The notes under the pieces: generated by a model
Told to the model about the DNA's origin: nothing
Databases searched by the model: none
What the model saw: the letters and a program-made list of their open reading frames with translations, nothing else
Made by a program: the position numbers and the translations under genes
Shown: piece after piece, positions 17,012-24,793 of the stretch
Position numbering within the stretch: the first letter of the stretch is position 1
Layout of the letters: each line of letters begins with the position of its first letter
Assembly (NCBI GenBank): GCA_040081075.1
Contig: JBEBHJ010000005.1
Span: forward strand, 26,578-90,577
From: JANJUB01 sp040081075
GTDB lineage: Bacteria > Armatimonadota > Fimbriimonadia > Fimbriimonadales > Fimbriimonadaceae
DNA: 64,000 nt
Reading direction: 5' to 3'

Positions 17012-18789
17012 CGGGGCTTCCACACTGCGCGGTCAAATCCGCCAGTGAGAACCCGGCCTAAAGACCATGAACTTGGTGTGAGCGTAACTCGCGCTTTCAT
17101 TTGTTTTGTTCCCGCTTGAACAAACCTTGCCGGATTCGGCGCGTTGGCCACCACAGTTGAATCGAACGGAGTTGAGTTAGTCGTTGAAACAAGCACAAAC
17201 TGGCTGGCTACAAAGTCGTAGAGTCTAATCTCTTGTGAGAAACTGCCAGCGGTACTGGCCTCCAATTCAAACGTGAGCGAAGTTGGATTTTGCAAGGATG
17301 AAGTTCCGACAACTTCGAGTTCGGCCACTGGGCTCAATCGTCCGCCGGTGTACCAGTTGGCATTTCGCCAGTTCACACGTTGGTCGTCTGAACTCGCTAG
17401 CTCGAGGATTCCACCCGAAACGAGGTTCGCGATGGAGAGCGACATTGAGGTAGGCGCGATCATATCCGGTATCACGTTTGCGATCAAGGATATTGCGCGA
17501 GATCCTTCACCAGCAACCGTGAGCGTTCCTGATTTTGGCCCGAGCGAACTCGTGTCGACCGAAATCTGATGATTATTGCCAACGCCTCCAGCGGGATCAG
17601 TAAACGTTCCAGCTGGTGCCGTGAAACCTGCGGTTGAGCTCAGCGTGTAAAGCAGATTGGCGATTCCTGTGCGCCATATCACGGGGTCAGTCGTATTGGT
17701 CACCATGACGGGCAAAGATGCGGCGCTGCCTTGAACGACATTCCCGAAATCAAGCGTGTTGGTTGACACTCCAAGTTCGGCAGGAGCCCTTAGATCGAGG
17801 AAAACCGGAATGTGCCCGCCACTCGCGGTTGCCGCATTTTTTATAGCCTGCGCAATCGCTGAACCTACCATTGCATTGCCGGAAACCGTGAGGGTCTGCC
17901 CGTAACTGGTTCCATCGTTGCCCCAGGCACGATAGGAGTGATTCATATCGTTCCAACTAGTCGTGCTATAAGGAACTCCGAAGGCCCCGATATAGTCAAA
18001 TCCAGCCCCATTAGTGAGCGAGTTGCTTAGAAGCAAAAAATCGAAACGGCTATCCATTCCCCCGTTCGCGGAGGGGTCCTGAGTGTGGACATACCGAAAG
18101 GCGCTATTGTTGTTCCAATTGCCCGGAGTTGAGATTGGATCATAGAACCGACCGGCGTTATTGGACTCTGAGCCGATCAACTTATCGTAGGCATCATCAC
18201 TTGATGCTGGCGTGTTAAAGTCGCCCGCGATAGCAAACCCATCAAAGCCCGTCAGCGCCTGCGCGTTGTTGCGAACCGCAAAAGCCTCGGCGAGACGACG
18301 GCTCACATCGCTCGATGTAGAACCAGACTTCATGTGGCAGTTATAAAGGGCGACTTTTGGGCCAACCCCCAAGAAACCTTTTAGCCTCACGTCATATCGA
18401 ACTGTATTGCGGGGCGGTAACGGGGCTCCCCCACCAGTCGAGACTACGGTAGCTCCCTCAAAAGTTAACCGATCCGAACGATAGAAGATCGCTCCATCGG
18501 TGTCGTTACCGTCAATGAAAGGTCCTGCCGCCCAAGTTCCGCTGCTACCGGGGGCCGAGTTTAGGGCTCCCAAAAACGTGTTCATTGCGGTCGTGCTCAA
18601 GATTTCTTGGGTAAGAAGCACATCGGGACTCATGGATCGGCCCTCAAAGGCGCCGAAAACTGTAGTTTGGATGTCAGGCACCCGTCCACCAGAGTAGAAC
18701 GAGATATTCCAAGTCGCGATTCGCAACTGGGCATGGGCAGAGACACAAGTGGCACAAATGGCAAGAAAAAAGAAGGCGCGAGGGCGCAT
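17008..18789 (-). CDS. Secreted endonuclease/exonuclease/phosphatase-family protein
   Basis: 593 residues from ATG 18789, giving signal peptide MRPRAFFFLAICATCVSAHA. The EEP domain spans about residues 22-310: LRIATWNIS, a TQEIL metal Glu, AIAGDFNTP and the terminal His near NDMNHSYRAW. It is predicted to be a metal-dependent phosphoesterase or nuclease outside the cytoplasm. Then an all-beta region with a GVSTNTLDFGNVVQGSAA strand of the choice-of-anchor/HYDIN-like type, then a C-terminal beta domain shared with the secreted protein at 6068-7798. TATCTT lies 6 nt before the start. The upstream 47-codon extension is rejected because it lacks a promoter-start relation and places the signal peptide internally. 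Confidence 0.85.
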   Translation of the reverse strand: MRPRAFFFLAICATCVSAHAQLRIATWNISFYSGGRVPDIQTTVFGAFEGRSMSPDVLLTQEILSTTAMNTFLGALNSAPGSSGTWAAGPFIDGNDTDGAIFYRSDRLTFEGATVVSTGGGAPLPPRNTVRYDVRLKGFLGVGPKVALYNCHMKSGSTSSDVSRRLAEAFAVRNNAQALTGFDGFAIAGDFNTPASSDDAYDKLIGSESNNAGRFYDPISTPGNWNNNSAFRYVHTQDPSANGGMDSRFDFLLLSNSLTNGAGFDYIGAFGVPYSTTSWNDMNHSYRAWGNDGTSYGQTLTVSGNAMVGSAIAQAIKNAATASGGHIPVFLDLRAPAELGVSTNTLDFGNVVQGSAASLPVMVTNTTDPVIWRTGIANLLYTLSSTAGFTAPAGTFTDPAGGVGNNHQISVDTSSLGPKSGTLTVAGEGSRAISLIANVIPDMIAPTSMSLSIANLVSGGILELASSDDQRVNWRNANWYTGGRLSPVAELEVVGTSSLQNPTSLTFELEASTAGSFSQEIRLYDFVASQFVLVSTTNSTPFDSTVVANAPNPARFVQAGTKQMKARVTLTPSSWSLGRVLTGGFDRAVWKPR

Positions 18790-18836
18790 ATTCATAAGAT
18801 ACCTAACGGGGTTTTTGGATTCCAACTGGTAACCCC

Positions 18837-19607
18837 TTGTTATCTTCACACAAACTACGGCAAAATGGGTGCATAGTCCACTGGCCAAGTGATTCGATAG
18901 CGGCGGTTTCCCTGGTGTTTGACGGCACATTGCCCGAGCATGTTCGGGCGGCTCACTTGCTTAGCGAATTTAACGTTCAAGGCACATTTTTCGCCTATGC
19001 GCCGAACCTGCTCGAAGATATTTCGGGATGGCGACGCGCCATTGAACTCGGACACGAGATTGGTAATCACGCCCTGTACGGCATGGCGGACCGAGATGGA
19101 TTGCTTCCCCAACTAGAATCGACAACGGTTCGCTCGGAAGTCGAGGAGCTTGACACGCTACTTGATGAACTCGGCGTCAGTTGCAGTTCTATCGCGAGCC
19201 CGATGGTAGGCTCGATTGTGGGCGAAGACGGCGTGCCGACTTTGGCTTCGGTGATCGAAGAAACGATCGTGAAGCTTAACGCCGAGCAGTTTGCCGACAT
19301 CTTTCCAGACTATTCTGCGGCAAGGGGAGCACTGTTTGGCGTAAACACAAGCCCGATTGATTGCAGCAACCTCCAGTCATTTCCGGCCGATGACCTAGAC
19401 GGAGACTCGCTTTGCGTGTTAGCTCAAGTTGGAATTTCTCAGCGCGCGTGGACGATTCTCACTTTCGGTGGAGCGGGCAATCCGGTGTTTGATGAGAACG
19501 CGTTGCGACGGTTGCTGGTGTGGTTGGATGGGAAGCCGATTTGGGTCGCACCCATTAATCGAGTTGTGCGACATCTCACGAATCGCTCCGTAACGATTTC
19601 AAGTTAA
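18837..19607 (+). CDS. Polysaccharide deacetylase-like protein, degenerate active site
   Basis: About 244-256 residues with the NodB fold: AAVSLVFDGTLPEHV (strand 1), VQGTFFAYAPN, ELGHEIGNHALYG. Canonical enzymes have TFDDG and an H-x3-H metal pair; here one Asp of DD is absent and the second His is replaced (NHALYG), so catalysis is doubtful. The open frame has TTG at 18837, but a CAAAAT hexamer ends 6 nt before an ATA codon at 18873, and homologous proteins in my experience begin close to that point (xHWP...). No ATG or GTG lies in frame before the essential first strand. Divergent from the secreted EEP gene. Confidence 0.75.
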   Translation: MLSSHKLRQNGCIVHWPSDSIAAVSLVFDGTLPEHVRAAHLLSEFNVQGTFFAYAPNLLEDISGWRRAIELGHEIGNHALYGMADRDGLLPQLESTTVRSEVEELDTLLDELGVSCSSIASPMVGSIVGEDGVPTLASVIEETIVKLNAEQFADIFPDYSAARGALFGVNTSPIDCSNLQSFPADDLDGDSLCVLAQVGISQRAWTILTFGGAGNPVFDENALRRLLVWLDGKPIWVAPINRVVRHLTNRSVTISS

Positions 19608-19633
19608 CCCCAAAAAGGTTCACAATAGAACCG

Positions 19634-20524
19634 ATGCTGAATGCTCCGATTTTATCTCCCGGGCAGAAACTCCGGGATCTGATGGCCGCCGGTATTGTCA
19701 CCATGCCGGGTGTTTTCAATGGAATATCGGCCATAACCGCCTTTAAGGCGGGTTCGCAGGCGCTCTACCTCAGCGGGGCGGGAGCGACCAATGCTTGGCT
19801 GGGCGCGCCGGATATTGCAATTATTAGTCAAACCGAGTTAGCTGCAATCGCCGCGCAGTGCTGTTCGGTGGCCCCCGTTCCAATTTTGAGTGATGCTGAC
19901 ACCGGTTTTGGTGAAACTTCCAACGTAATGCGAACGGTGATCGATATGGAACGCGCTGGCCTTGCGGGAATCCACCTAGAAGATCAGGTGAGCCCCAAGC
20001 GTTGTGGCCACCTCGACGGCAAAGACGTAATTCCGGCCGTCGAGATGGAGAAGAAGCTAAGGGCAGCGGTGGACTCGAAGCGAGATTCTTCATTCATCAT
20101 TTGCGCCAGAACTGACGCTCGTGGCGTGGAAGGTTTGGATTCGGCGGTTGAGCGCGCAAAGCGATACGCCGGAGCGGGAGCCGACGCCATTTTCCCCGAG
20201 GGACTAGAATCAGAGGCAGAGTTTGAAGCGTTTCGTAGTGCGGTGGATGTTCCTCTTCTGGCCAACATGACCGAGTTTGGAAAGACCCCGATAATTCCCG
20301 TCAGCCGCTTCAAGGAACTTGGCTATAACATGGTTATCTTCCCCATGACGGCGTTTCGCATGATGCTCCAGGCTCTTGATCAAACCTACAAGGAACTCAT
20401 CCAGGTTGGCACGCAGGAAAAACTACTTGATCAGATGAAAACCCGGAAAGAGCTTTACCAAATCCTCGGCTATGATGAATACACGGCAAAGGATGCGGCG
20501 TGGGCGAATACGCCTGAACGATAA
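19634..20524 (+). CDS. prpB: Methylisocitrate lyase (PEP mutase/isocitrate lyase superfamily)
   Basis: 296 residues, the usual PrpB length. Cleaves 2-methylisocitrate to pyruvate and succinate in the methylcitrate cycle of propionate breakdown. Signature SPKRCGHLDGK near residue 122, with the catalytic Cys in KRCGH; metal-binding DADTGFG near 84 and IHLEDQ. CACAAT ends 7 nt before ATG 19634, no Shine-Dalgarno. prpC and prpD are not adjacent, so the cycle genes are dispersed. A related carboxyvinyl-carboxyphosphonate mutase-type activity cannot be excluded but KRCGH favours PrpB. Confidence 0.92.
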   Translation: MLNAPILSPGQKLRDLMAAGIVTMPGVFNGISAITAFKAGSQALYLSGAGATNAWLGAPDIAIISQTELAAIAAQCCSVAPVPILSDADTGFGETSNVMRTVIDMERAGLAGIHLEDQVSPKRCGHLDGKDVIPAVEMEKKLRAAVDSKRDSSFIICARTDARGVEGLDSAVERAKRYAGAGADAIFPEGLESEAEFEAFRSAVDVPLLANMTEFGKTPIIPVSRFKELGYNMVIFPMTAFRMMLQALDQTYKELIQVGTQEKLLDQMKTRKELYQILGYDEYTAKDAAWANTPER

Positions 20525-20544
20525 GTCGTATCAATAATGGACCT

Positions 20545-22197
20545 ATGCCAGATTCAGAGTCGTATGAAATTTTAGATCGGATCGCTGATCAAGTCCCCGC
20601 TGAAAACGCAAAGCTTACGAGTTATGTTTCGGCGCTACGCGACTCGATGGATAAAGACGAGGTTAGGCAGTCTGAGCGAGAAAAGGAGCTTGCGGCTTAC
20701 CAAGAGGCATACGAAAAACTGACGGCTCCCGCTAATCGGATTGGCGTTTTCCTGGGTTGGGCCGAGGAAAATTCTCTTGCCCACATTTCAGTGGGTGATA
20801 CCGAATTCGTTGCTTCCGTTGATCCGAACGTAGAGTTTGAAAAGCTCATGCCTGGCCATCGAATCCGCGTAAATGAGGCCTATGCGATCGTCGGTTTCGC
20901 CGCGATTTCTGAAAACGGGCCCCTCCATCGCGTAAGTGAAATTCTGGCCGATGGACGGGTTCGAATCGGCTCGGAAACACCGGGGGGAGAAAGCCGAATC
21001 ATCCTGATTGGGGGAACCGTGGATCCGCTCGTTATAAGGGCAAATGATGAAATTAGGTTAGATTCAAGCGGCAAATTCGCAATCGAGCATTTCCCCAAGC
21101 AGGAAACGCGAGACTACTTCTTTGAGGATATTCCTGAAATTCCTTGGCAGAACATTGGTGGACAGGAAAAAGCGATCGCGCTGATACGGGAGACAATTGA
21201 GTATCCCCTCCTTCATCCTGAACTGTTCGCTCAATATGACAAGAAACCGATAAAGGGCATGCTGTTGTACGGCCCGCCAGGCTGTGGAAAGACTCTGATC
21301 GGGAAGGCGACGGCCTATAATCTCACCAAGGAATATTCGGAGCAAGTTGGTCATGAAGTAAAGGAGTATTTCATGCACATTAGTGGCCCGAAAATCCTCA
21401 ACATGTGGCTGGGGGAGACCGAACGCATGGTTAGGGAGATTTTTGCGACAGCGCGTGCCAAGGCAAAGGAAGGAAGGCTGGTTTTCATCTTTATGGATGA
21501 GGCCGAAGCCGTCTTGCGAACGCGATCAAGTGGCAAATGGATGAATATAAGCAACACGGTGGTTCCGCAGTTTTGCGCGGAATTGGATGGGTTAGTTTCG
21601 CTCGACAATGTGGTGCTTATGCTGACTTCAAACCGACCAGACTATATTGATCCCGCAATCTTGAGGCCCGAGCGGATTGACCGAAAGATCAAGATTGAAC
21701 GTCCGAATCGAGCTGCCGCACAACAAATCTTGGGGATCTATCTTCATGCGAATCTACCGCTAGACCCCGCATTGGTGAAGAAGTATCAAGGGGAAACAGA
21801 TTGCGCGAGAAAGGAACTTGTTGAGGGAGCCATTCAGGCGCTCTGGGCGGAATCCAAGGAGACCGAGTTCCTGAAAGTGTCGCTTCGTAACGGTTCGTCC
21901 AAGACGCTCTACTGGAGGGACCTCGTTAGCGGTGCCCTCATCAAGTCGGTAGTTGATCGCGCCAAAGACTTGGCCATCAAGCGGGCAATCGCGAATACCA
22001 AGGATGCTCACGGCATCTTGCTCAGTGACCTTGAGGAGTCGATCCGAGCGGAATATAGTGAAAACGAGATCTTTCCTAAGAATGATATTCAGGATGATTG
22101 GCTTCGGCTATTGGATTTGGAGCCCGAAAGCGTTGTGTCTGTAAAGCCGGTGGGGGTTGGGAAGGGCGAAAAGATGGCGCGCAGGTCGATTATCTAG
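20545..22197 (+). CDS. ARC/Mpa-type proteasomal AAA ATPase
   Basis: 550 residues. N-terminal helical segment, then an OB-like region (about 65-190), then one AAA module: Walker A GPPGCGKT near residue 240, Walker B FIFMDEAEAVL near 313, second region LTSNRPDYIDPAILRPERIDRK with arginine fingers. The order coiled coil, OB, AAA matches ARC/Mpa ring ATPases that unfold substrates for bacterial proteasomes. Its C-terminus ends RRSII; the GQYL-type tail that docks Mycobacterium Mpa on the 20S core is absent. No proteasome subunit, Pup/UBact or ligase gene lies in this window. AATAAT ends 6 nt before the start. Follows prpB by 20 bases. Confidence 0.9.
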   Translation: MPDSESYEILDRIADQVPAENAKLTSYVSALRDSMDKDEVRQSEREKELAAYQEAYEKLTAPANRIGVFLGWAEENSLAHISVGDTEFVASVDPNVEFEKLMPGHRIRVNEAYAIVGFAAISENGPLHRVSEILADGRVRIGSETPGGESRIILIGGTVDPLVIRANDEIRLDSSGKFAIEHFPKQETRDYFFEDIPEIPWQNIGGQEKAIALIRETIEYPLLHPELFAQYDKKPIKGMLLYGPPGCGKTLIGKATAYNLTKEYSEQVGHEVKEYFMHISGPKILNMWLGETERMVREIFATARAKAKEGRLVFIFMDEAEAVLRTRSSGKWMNISNTVVPQFCAELDGLVSLDNVVLMLTSNRPDYIDPAILRPERIDRKIKIERPNRAAAQQILGIYLHANLPLDPALVKKYQGETDCARKELVEGAIQALWAESKETEFLKVSLRNGSSKTLYWRDLVSGALIKSVVDRAKDLAIKRAIANTKDAHGILLSDLEESIRAEYSENEIFPKNDIQDDWLRLLDLEPESVVSVKPVGVGKGEKMARRSII

Positions 22198-22254
22198 TAG
22201 AATGAGGCCTCAGCCTTGAATTCTTACCGGCAATTTTACGGGTTCTCGCATAAA

Positions 22255-22285
22255 TTGGCACGAATCATAAGCCAAACGATATAGA
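22255..22285 (+). promoter_or_regulatory. Promoter for the PEP-CTERM gene
   Basis: TTGGCA (22255-22260, 5 of 6 to the -35 consensus) and GATATA or TATAGA (22278-22285) at 17-19 nt. Unlike its neighbours this gene has a leader with a GGAG ribosome binding site before ATG 22304. Confidence 0.45.
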
Positions 22286-22303
22286 ATGATACTTGGAGTT
22301 GAA

Positions 22304-22948
22304 ATGAGAAAAATTTGTATTATCTTTTGCGCCATTGGCGTCTGTTCGGGCGCAAACGCCTATTCGCTGTTTAATTTTGAGGAGTTTACGGCTACGTCGG
22401 GCCAAGTCATTGGGAACACCGGTGGTTATACGTCGTTGACCGAAACCGATTCTGGAATCAGCATGTCGGTGAATCGCTCGTCCGGTGCGAAGTTTGACGT
22501 CGTGGATATTGACTCCTTCACGTCGATCAACTTCCCCCTGACCTGGGATCACCGTGCGTTATCGCCATTCTTCGCCTCGTCCACCAATGATTGGTTTGTT
22601 GGTAACTTCTCAACGACTCTGCGAGCGATTGAGTTGGAAATGACTGACTTTAGCGCAGATAGCGACACGGTCACAATGGAAGTCTATTCCGGCGCGAACG
22701 CAACTGGTAGCCTTTTGGCAACGGTCACAAACTTCTGGGGATTCCAATCGGGGCCAAGCTATGCGGCGGTCGGTTGGGCGTCCAATACCCAAACCGCCCA
22801 ATCAATTCGATTCCGAGGTGGCGGGTCGTCATTCCCTCAAAGCATGTTTGTAGACAACATTGCCGTTCGTGCCGCGGTTCCTGAGCCAGCAACGATGGCA
22901 GCACTCGGGTTGGGCGTTGCGGCTCTCCTCCGACGTCGAAAGAAGTAA
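22304..22948 (+). CDS. PEP-CTERM exported protein
   Basis: 214 residues. Signal peptide MRKICIIFCAIGVCSGANA, a beta-rich body, and a C-terminal PEP-CTERM tail: VPEPATMAALGLGVAALLRRRKK, that is PEP, hydrophobic helix, then Arg/Lys cluster. PEP-CTERM tails are recognised by exosortases and linked to exopolysaccharide or biofilm display. The start at 22304 is chosen because GGAG is 6 nt upstream; an ATG 18 bases earlier lies in the promoter. No exosortase gene is in the window. Ligand unknown. Followed by a good terminator. Confidence 0.88.
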   Translation: MRKICIIFCAIGVCSGANAYSLFNFEEFTATSGQVIGNTGGYTSLTETDSGISMSVNRSSGAKFDVVDIDSFTSINFPLTWDHRALSPFFASSTNDWFVGNFSTTLRAIELEMTDFSADSDTVTMEVYSGANATGSLLATVTNFWGFQSGPSYAAVGWASNTQTAQSIRFRGGGSSFPQSMFVDNIAVRAAVPEPATMAALGLGVAALLRRRKK

Positions 22949-22972
22949 ATCAACTCCCATTTAGCAAAACTG

Positions 22973-22994
22973 AGCCCGGAAACGGGCTTTTTTT
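22973..22994 (+). terminator. Intrinsic terminator after PEP-CTERM gene
   Basis: AGCCCG (22973-22978), GAAA-type loop, CGGGCT (22983-22988), followed by seven T. Confidence 0.85.
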
Positions 22995-23018
22995 GTGCTT
23001 AACGGAACTTACATGTCG

Positions 23019-23024
23019 TACAAT
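23019..23024 (+). promoter_or_regulatory. -10 hexamer TACAAT for YHS gene
   Basis: TACAAT (5 of 6) lies 28 nt before ATG 23053; the leader carries GAGG as ribosome binding site, so this transcript is not leaderless. Confidence 0.5.
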
Positions 23025-23052
23025 TCATTTGAGCAACTGTTCGAGGACCAAA

Positions 23053-23622
23053 ATGATTAATGCTTTACTAGTTTCCCTTACGATTCTGACGACCGCCCCG
23101 AGCGATGACATTAGTTGCGCGGTTATGGGTAGCGCTGTGCCAGCCAAGGCAACCGCTGCTCTAGATTACGCGGGTGTTCGCTATACCTTCTGCTGTGGCG
23201 GTTGCGATGCTTCATTCAAGGCCAACCCCACCAAGTTTACAAAGGCCGCCGAAGGCAAGACGATCGGTCACACGTTGTTTGATGCAGTTTCGGGCATGCG
23301 ACTTGACGAAAAGAAGATTGCTGGATCAACCGACTACAAGGGTGTTCGATACCGGTTTGCTTCAGAAGCAAACTTGGCGAAGTTCAAAGCCGAGCCGAAG
23401 GTATACAGCAAGAATCCCGAAAAGGAAGTTCTGTTCTGTGTAGTCATGGATCATGGGATTTCCAACTATGCCGAAGCCTCCGCCTATGTTGACTACGATG
23501 GTGTTCGCTATTACATGTGTTGCGGCGACTGTGCAACGGCTTTTAAGCTGAAATCCGCCGAATATGCTAAGAAGTTTGCTGCGAAGGTGGGCAAGCCAAT
23601 GGCACGAACTTTCAAGCAGTAA
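23053..23622 (+). CDS. Exported protein with three YHS/TRASH-like domains
   Basis: 189 residues from ATG 23053 (GAGG 6 nt upstream). Signal-like N-terminus MINALLVSLTILTTAPS. Repeat 1 has CAVMGSAVP then GVRYTFCCGGCDASF (residues about 22-60); repeat 2 keeps DYKGVRYRF but has lost the cysteines; repeat 3 has CVVMDHGI then GVRYYMCCGDCATAF (about 131-175). YHS domains bind soft metals such as copper through these Cys pairs. I infer a periplasmic metal-binding or metal-scavenging protein with two functional sites and one structural copy. Ends in a strong terminator. Confidence 0.8.
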   Translation: MINALLVSLTILTTAPSDDISCAVMGSAVPAKATAALDYAGVRYTFCCGGCDASFKANPTKFTKAAEGKTIGHTLFDAVSGMRLDEKKIAGSTDYKGVRYRFASEANLAKFKAEPKVYSKNPEKEVLFCVVMDHGISNYAEASAYVDYDGVRYYMCCGDCATAFKLKSAEYAKKFAAKVGKPMARTFKQ

Positions 23623-23645
23623 GTTCGGCTTCTGAGTTCACTCGA

Positions 23646-23682
23646 AGCGGTCTGATCGATTGATTCCGATCAGACCGCTTTT
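23646..23682 (+). terminator. Strong intrinsic terminator, YHS gene
   Basis: Perfect 13-base arms AGCGGTCTGATCG (23646-23658) and CGATCAGACCGCT (23667-23679) with an 8-base loop, then TTTTCTT. It sits only 8 bases from the end of convergent prfA and may stop transcription from both sides, though the T-run faces plus only. Confidence 0.85.
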
Positions 23683-23686
23683 CTTG

Positions 23687-24751
23687 TTAGATCGAGTCGC
23701 CTTCGGCCAACTTTCTTGCCTGGTCATCCTGGATGAGCGCATCGATCATGGCCTGAATATCGCCATCCATGAACGTCACAGTGTTGTGCATGTCGAGGCC
23801 GATACGGTGATCGGTTATTCTTGATTGCGGGAAATTGTAGGTTCTGATTTTCTCCGAACGATCACCGGTGCCGATCTGATTTTTCCGCGTTTCACCGCGC
23901 TCGGCGGCGGCCTTTTCAACTTGAGCGGCATAAATCTTGGCTCGCAAAACTTCCATCGCTTTGAATTTGTTTTGAAGTTGGCTGCGTTCGTCTTGACAGG
24001 TAACCACGATGCCAGTCGGCTTATGAATGATTCGGATTGCGGTCTCGTTCTTCTGCATGTGCTGGCCCCCGGCCGAGCTAGAACAATAAGTCGAAATCTC
24101 GAGATCGTCGTTTTTGATTTCAACGTCTAGCTCTTCTGCTTCCGGCATAACGGATACTTTGGCCGTTGATGTATGAGTTCGACCGCTGCTCTCCGTCGAT
24201 GGCACTCGCTGAACGCGGTGAACCCCGCTCTCATGTTTCAGCTGGCTGTAAGCACCCTTCGCGTCAATCTTAAAGACGGCCTTCTTTAGGCCTCCCAGTC
24301 CGCTCTCTTCGTTTTCAATAACTTCGGTTTTCCACTTCCGGCGTTCGCAATATCTTAGATAAAGTCGGAGGAGCTCGTTCGCAAAGAGGGCTGCCTCGTC
24401 TCCGCCCGCGCCCGGCTCAACTTCCATGATCACAGACTTTTCATCATTGGGATCCTTTGGAATGAGCATGAGCCTGAGCTCTTCCTCGATCGCTGGGATT
24501 TGTTCTTTGAGCACATCGTATTCGGCTTGAGCCAGCTCCTTCATTTCCGGATCGCTTAGCAGCGCTTCCGCATCAGCATAGTCTTTGCGCAGCACTTCGT
24601 ATCGCCGAATTACTTCGACGATATCAGAAATTTCGGCACGGGCTTTGCCCAGTCGTTGGAGTTCCTTTGGCTGCATGACCACGGCGGGGTCTTGAAGCTG
24701 TTCCTCGATACTACTGAACCGCCTCTCAATCTCGCGGAGCTTTTCGATCAT
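23687..24751 (-). CDS. prfA: Peptide chain release factor 1
   Basis: 354 residues. Recognises UAA/UAG in the ribosomal A site and triggers peptide release. RF1-type PxT is present (RVPSTES) and the catalytic GGQ lies near residue 225. The GGQ context is atypical: SSAGGQHMQKNETAIR instead of the common GAGGQHVN-T-SAVR. The start is ATG 24751: TACAAT lies 8 nt upstream and this gives the normal length; the open frame upstream is antisense to the divergent gene. Usually linked to hemA or prmC, but here alone and divergent from the split-Rad50 cassette across 42 bases. Confidence 0.95.
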   Translation of the reverse strand: MIEKLREIERRFSSIEEQLQDPAVVMQPKELQRLGKARAEISDIVEVIRRYEVLRKDYADAEALLSDPEMKELAQAEYDVLKEQIPAIEEELRLMLIPKDPNDEKSVIMEVEPGAGGDEAALFANELLRLYLRYCERRKWKTEVIENEESGLGGLKKAVFKIDAKGAYSQLKHESGVHRVQRVPSTESSGRTHTSTAKVSVMPEAEELDVEIKNDDLEISTYCSSSAGGQHMQKNETAIRIIHKPTGIVVTCQDERSQLQNKFKAMEVLRAKIYAAQVEKAAAERGETRKNQIGTGDRSEKIRTYNFPQSRITDHRIGLDMHNTVTFMDGDIQAMIDALIQDDQARKLAEGDSI

Positions 24752-24759
24752 TGATTTCA

Positions 24760-24786
24760 ATTGTACCGGGCTTGGTTCGGTATCCT
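24760..24786. promoter_or_regulatory. Compact divergent leaderless promoters, prfA and Rad50N cassette
   Basis: Minus-strand TACAAT (24760-24765) is 8 nt from prfA ATG 24751; plus-strand TATCCT (24781-24786) is 7 nt from GTG 24794. Both promoters fit in 42 bases, so they probably compete or share control. Confidence 0.5.
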
Positions 24787-24793
24787 TGGGACT

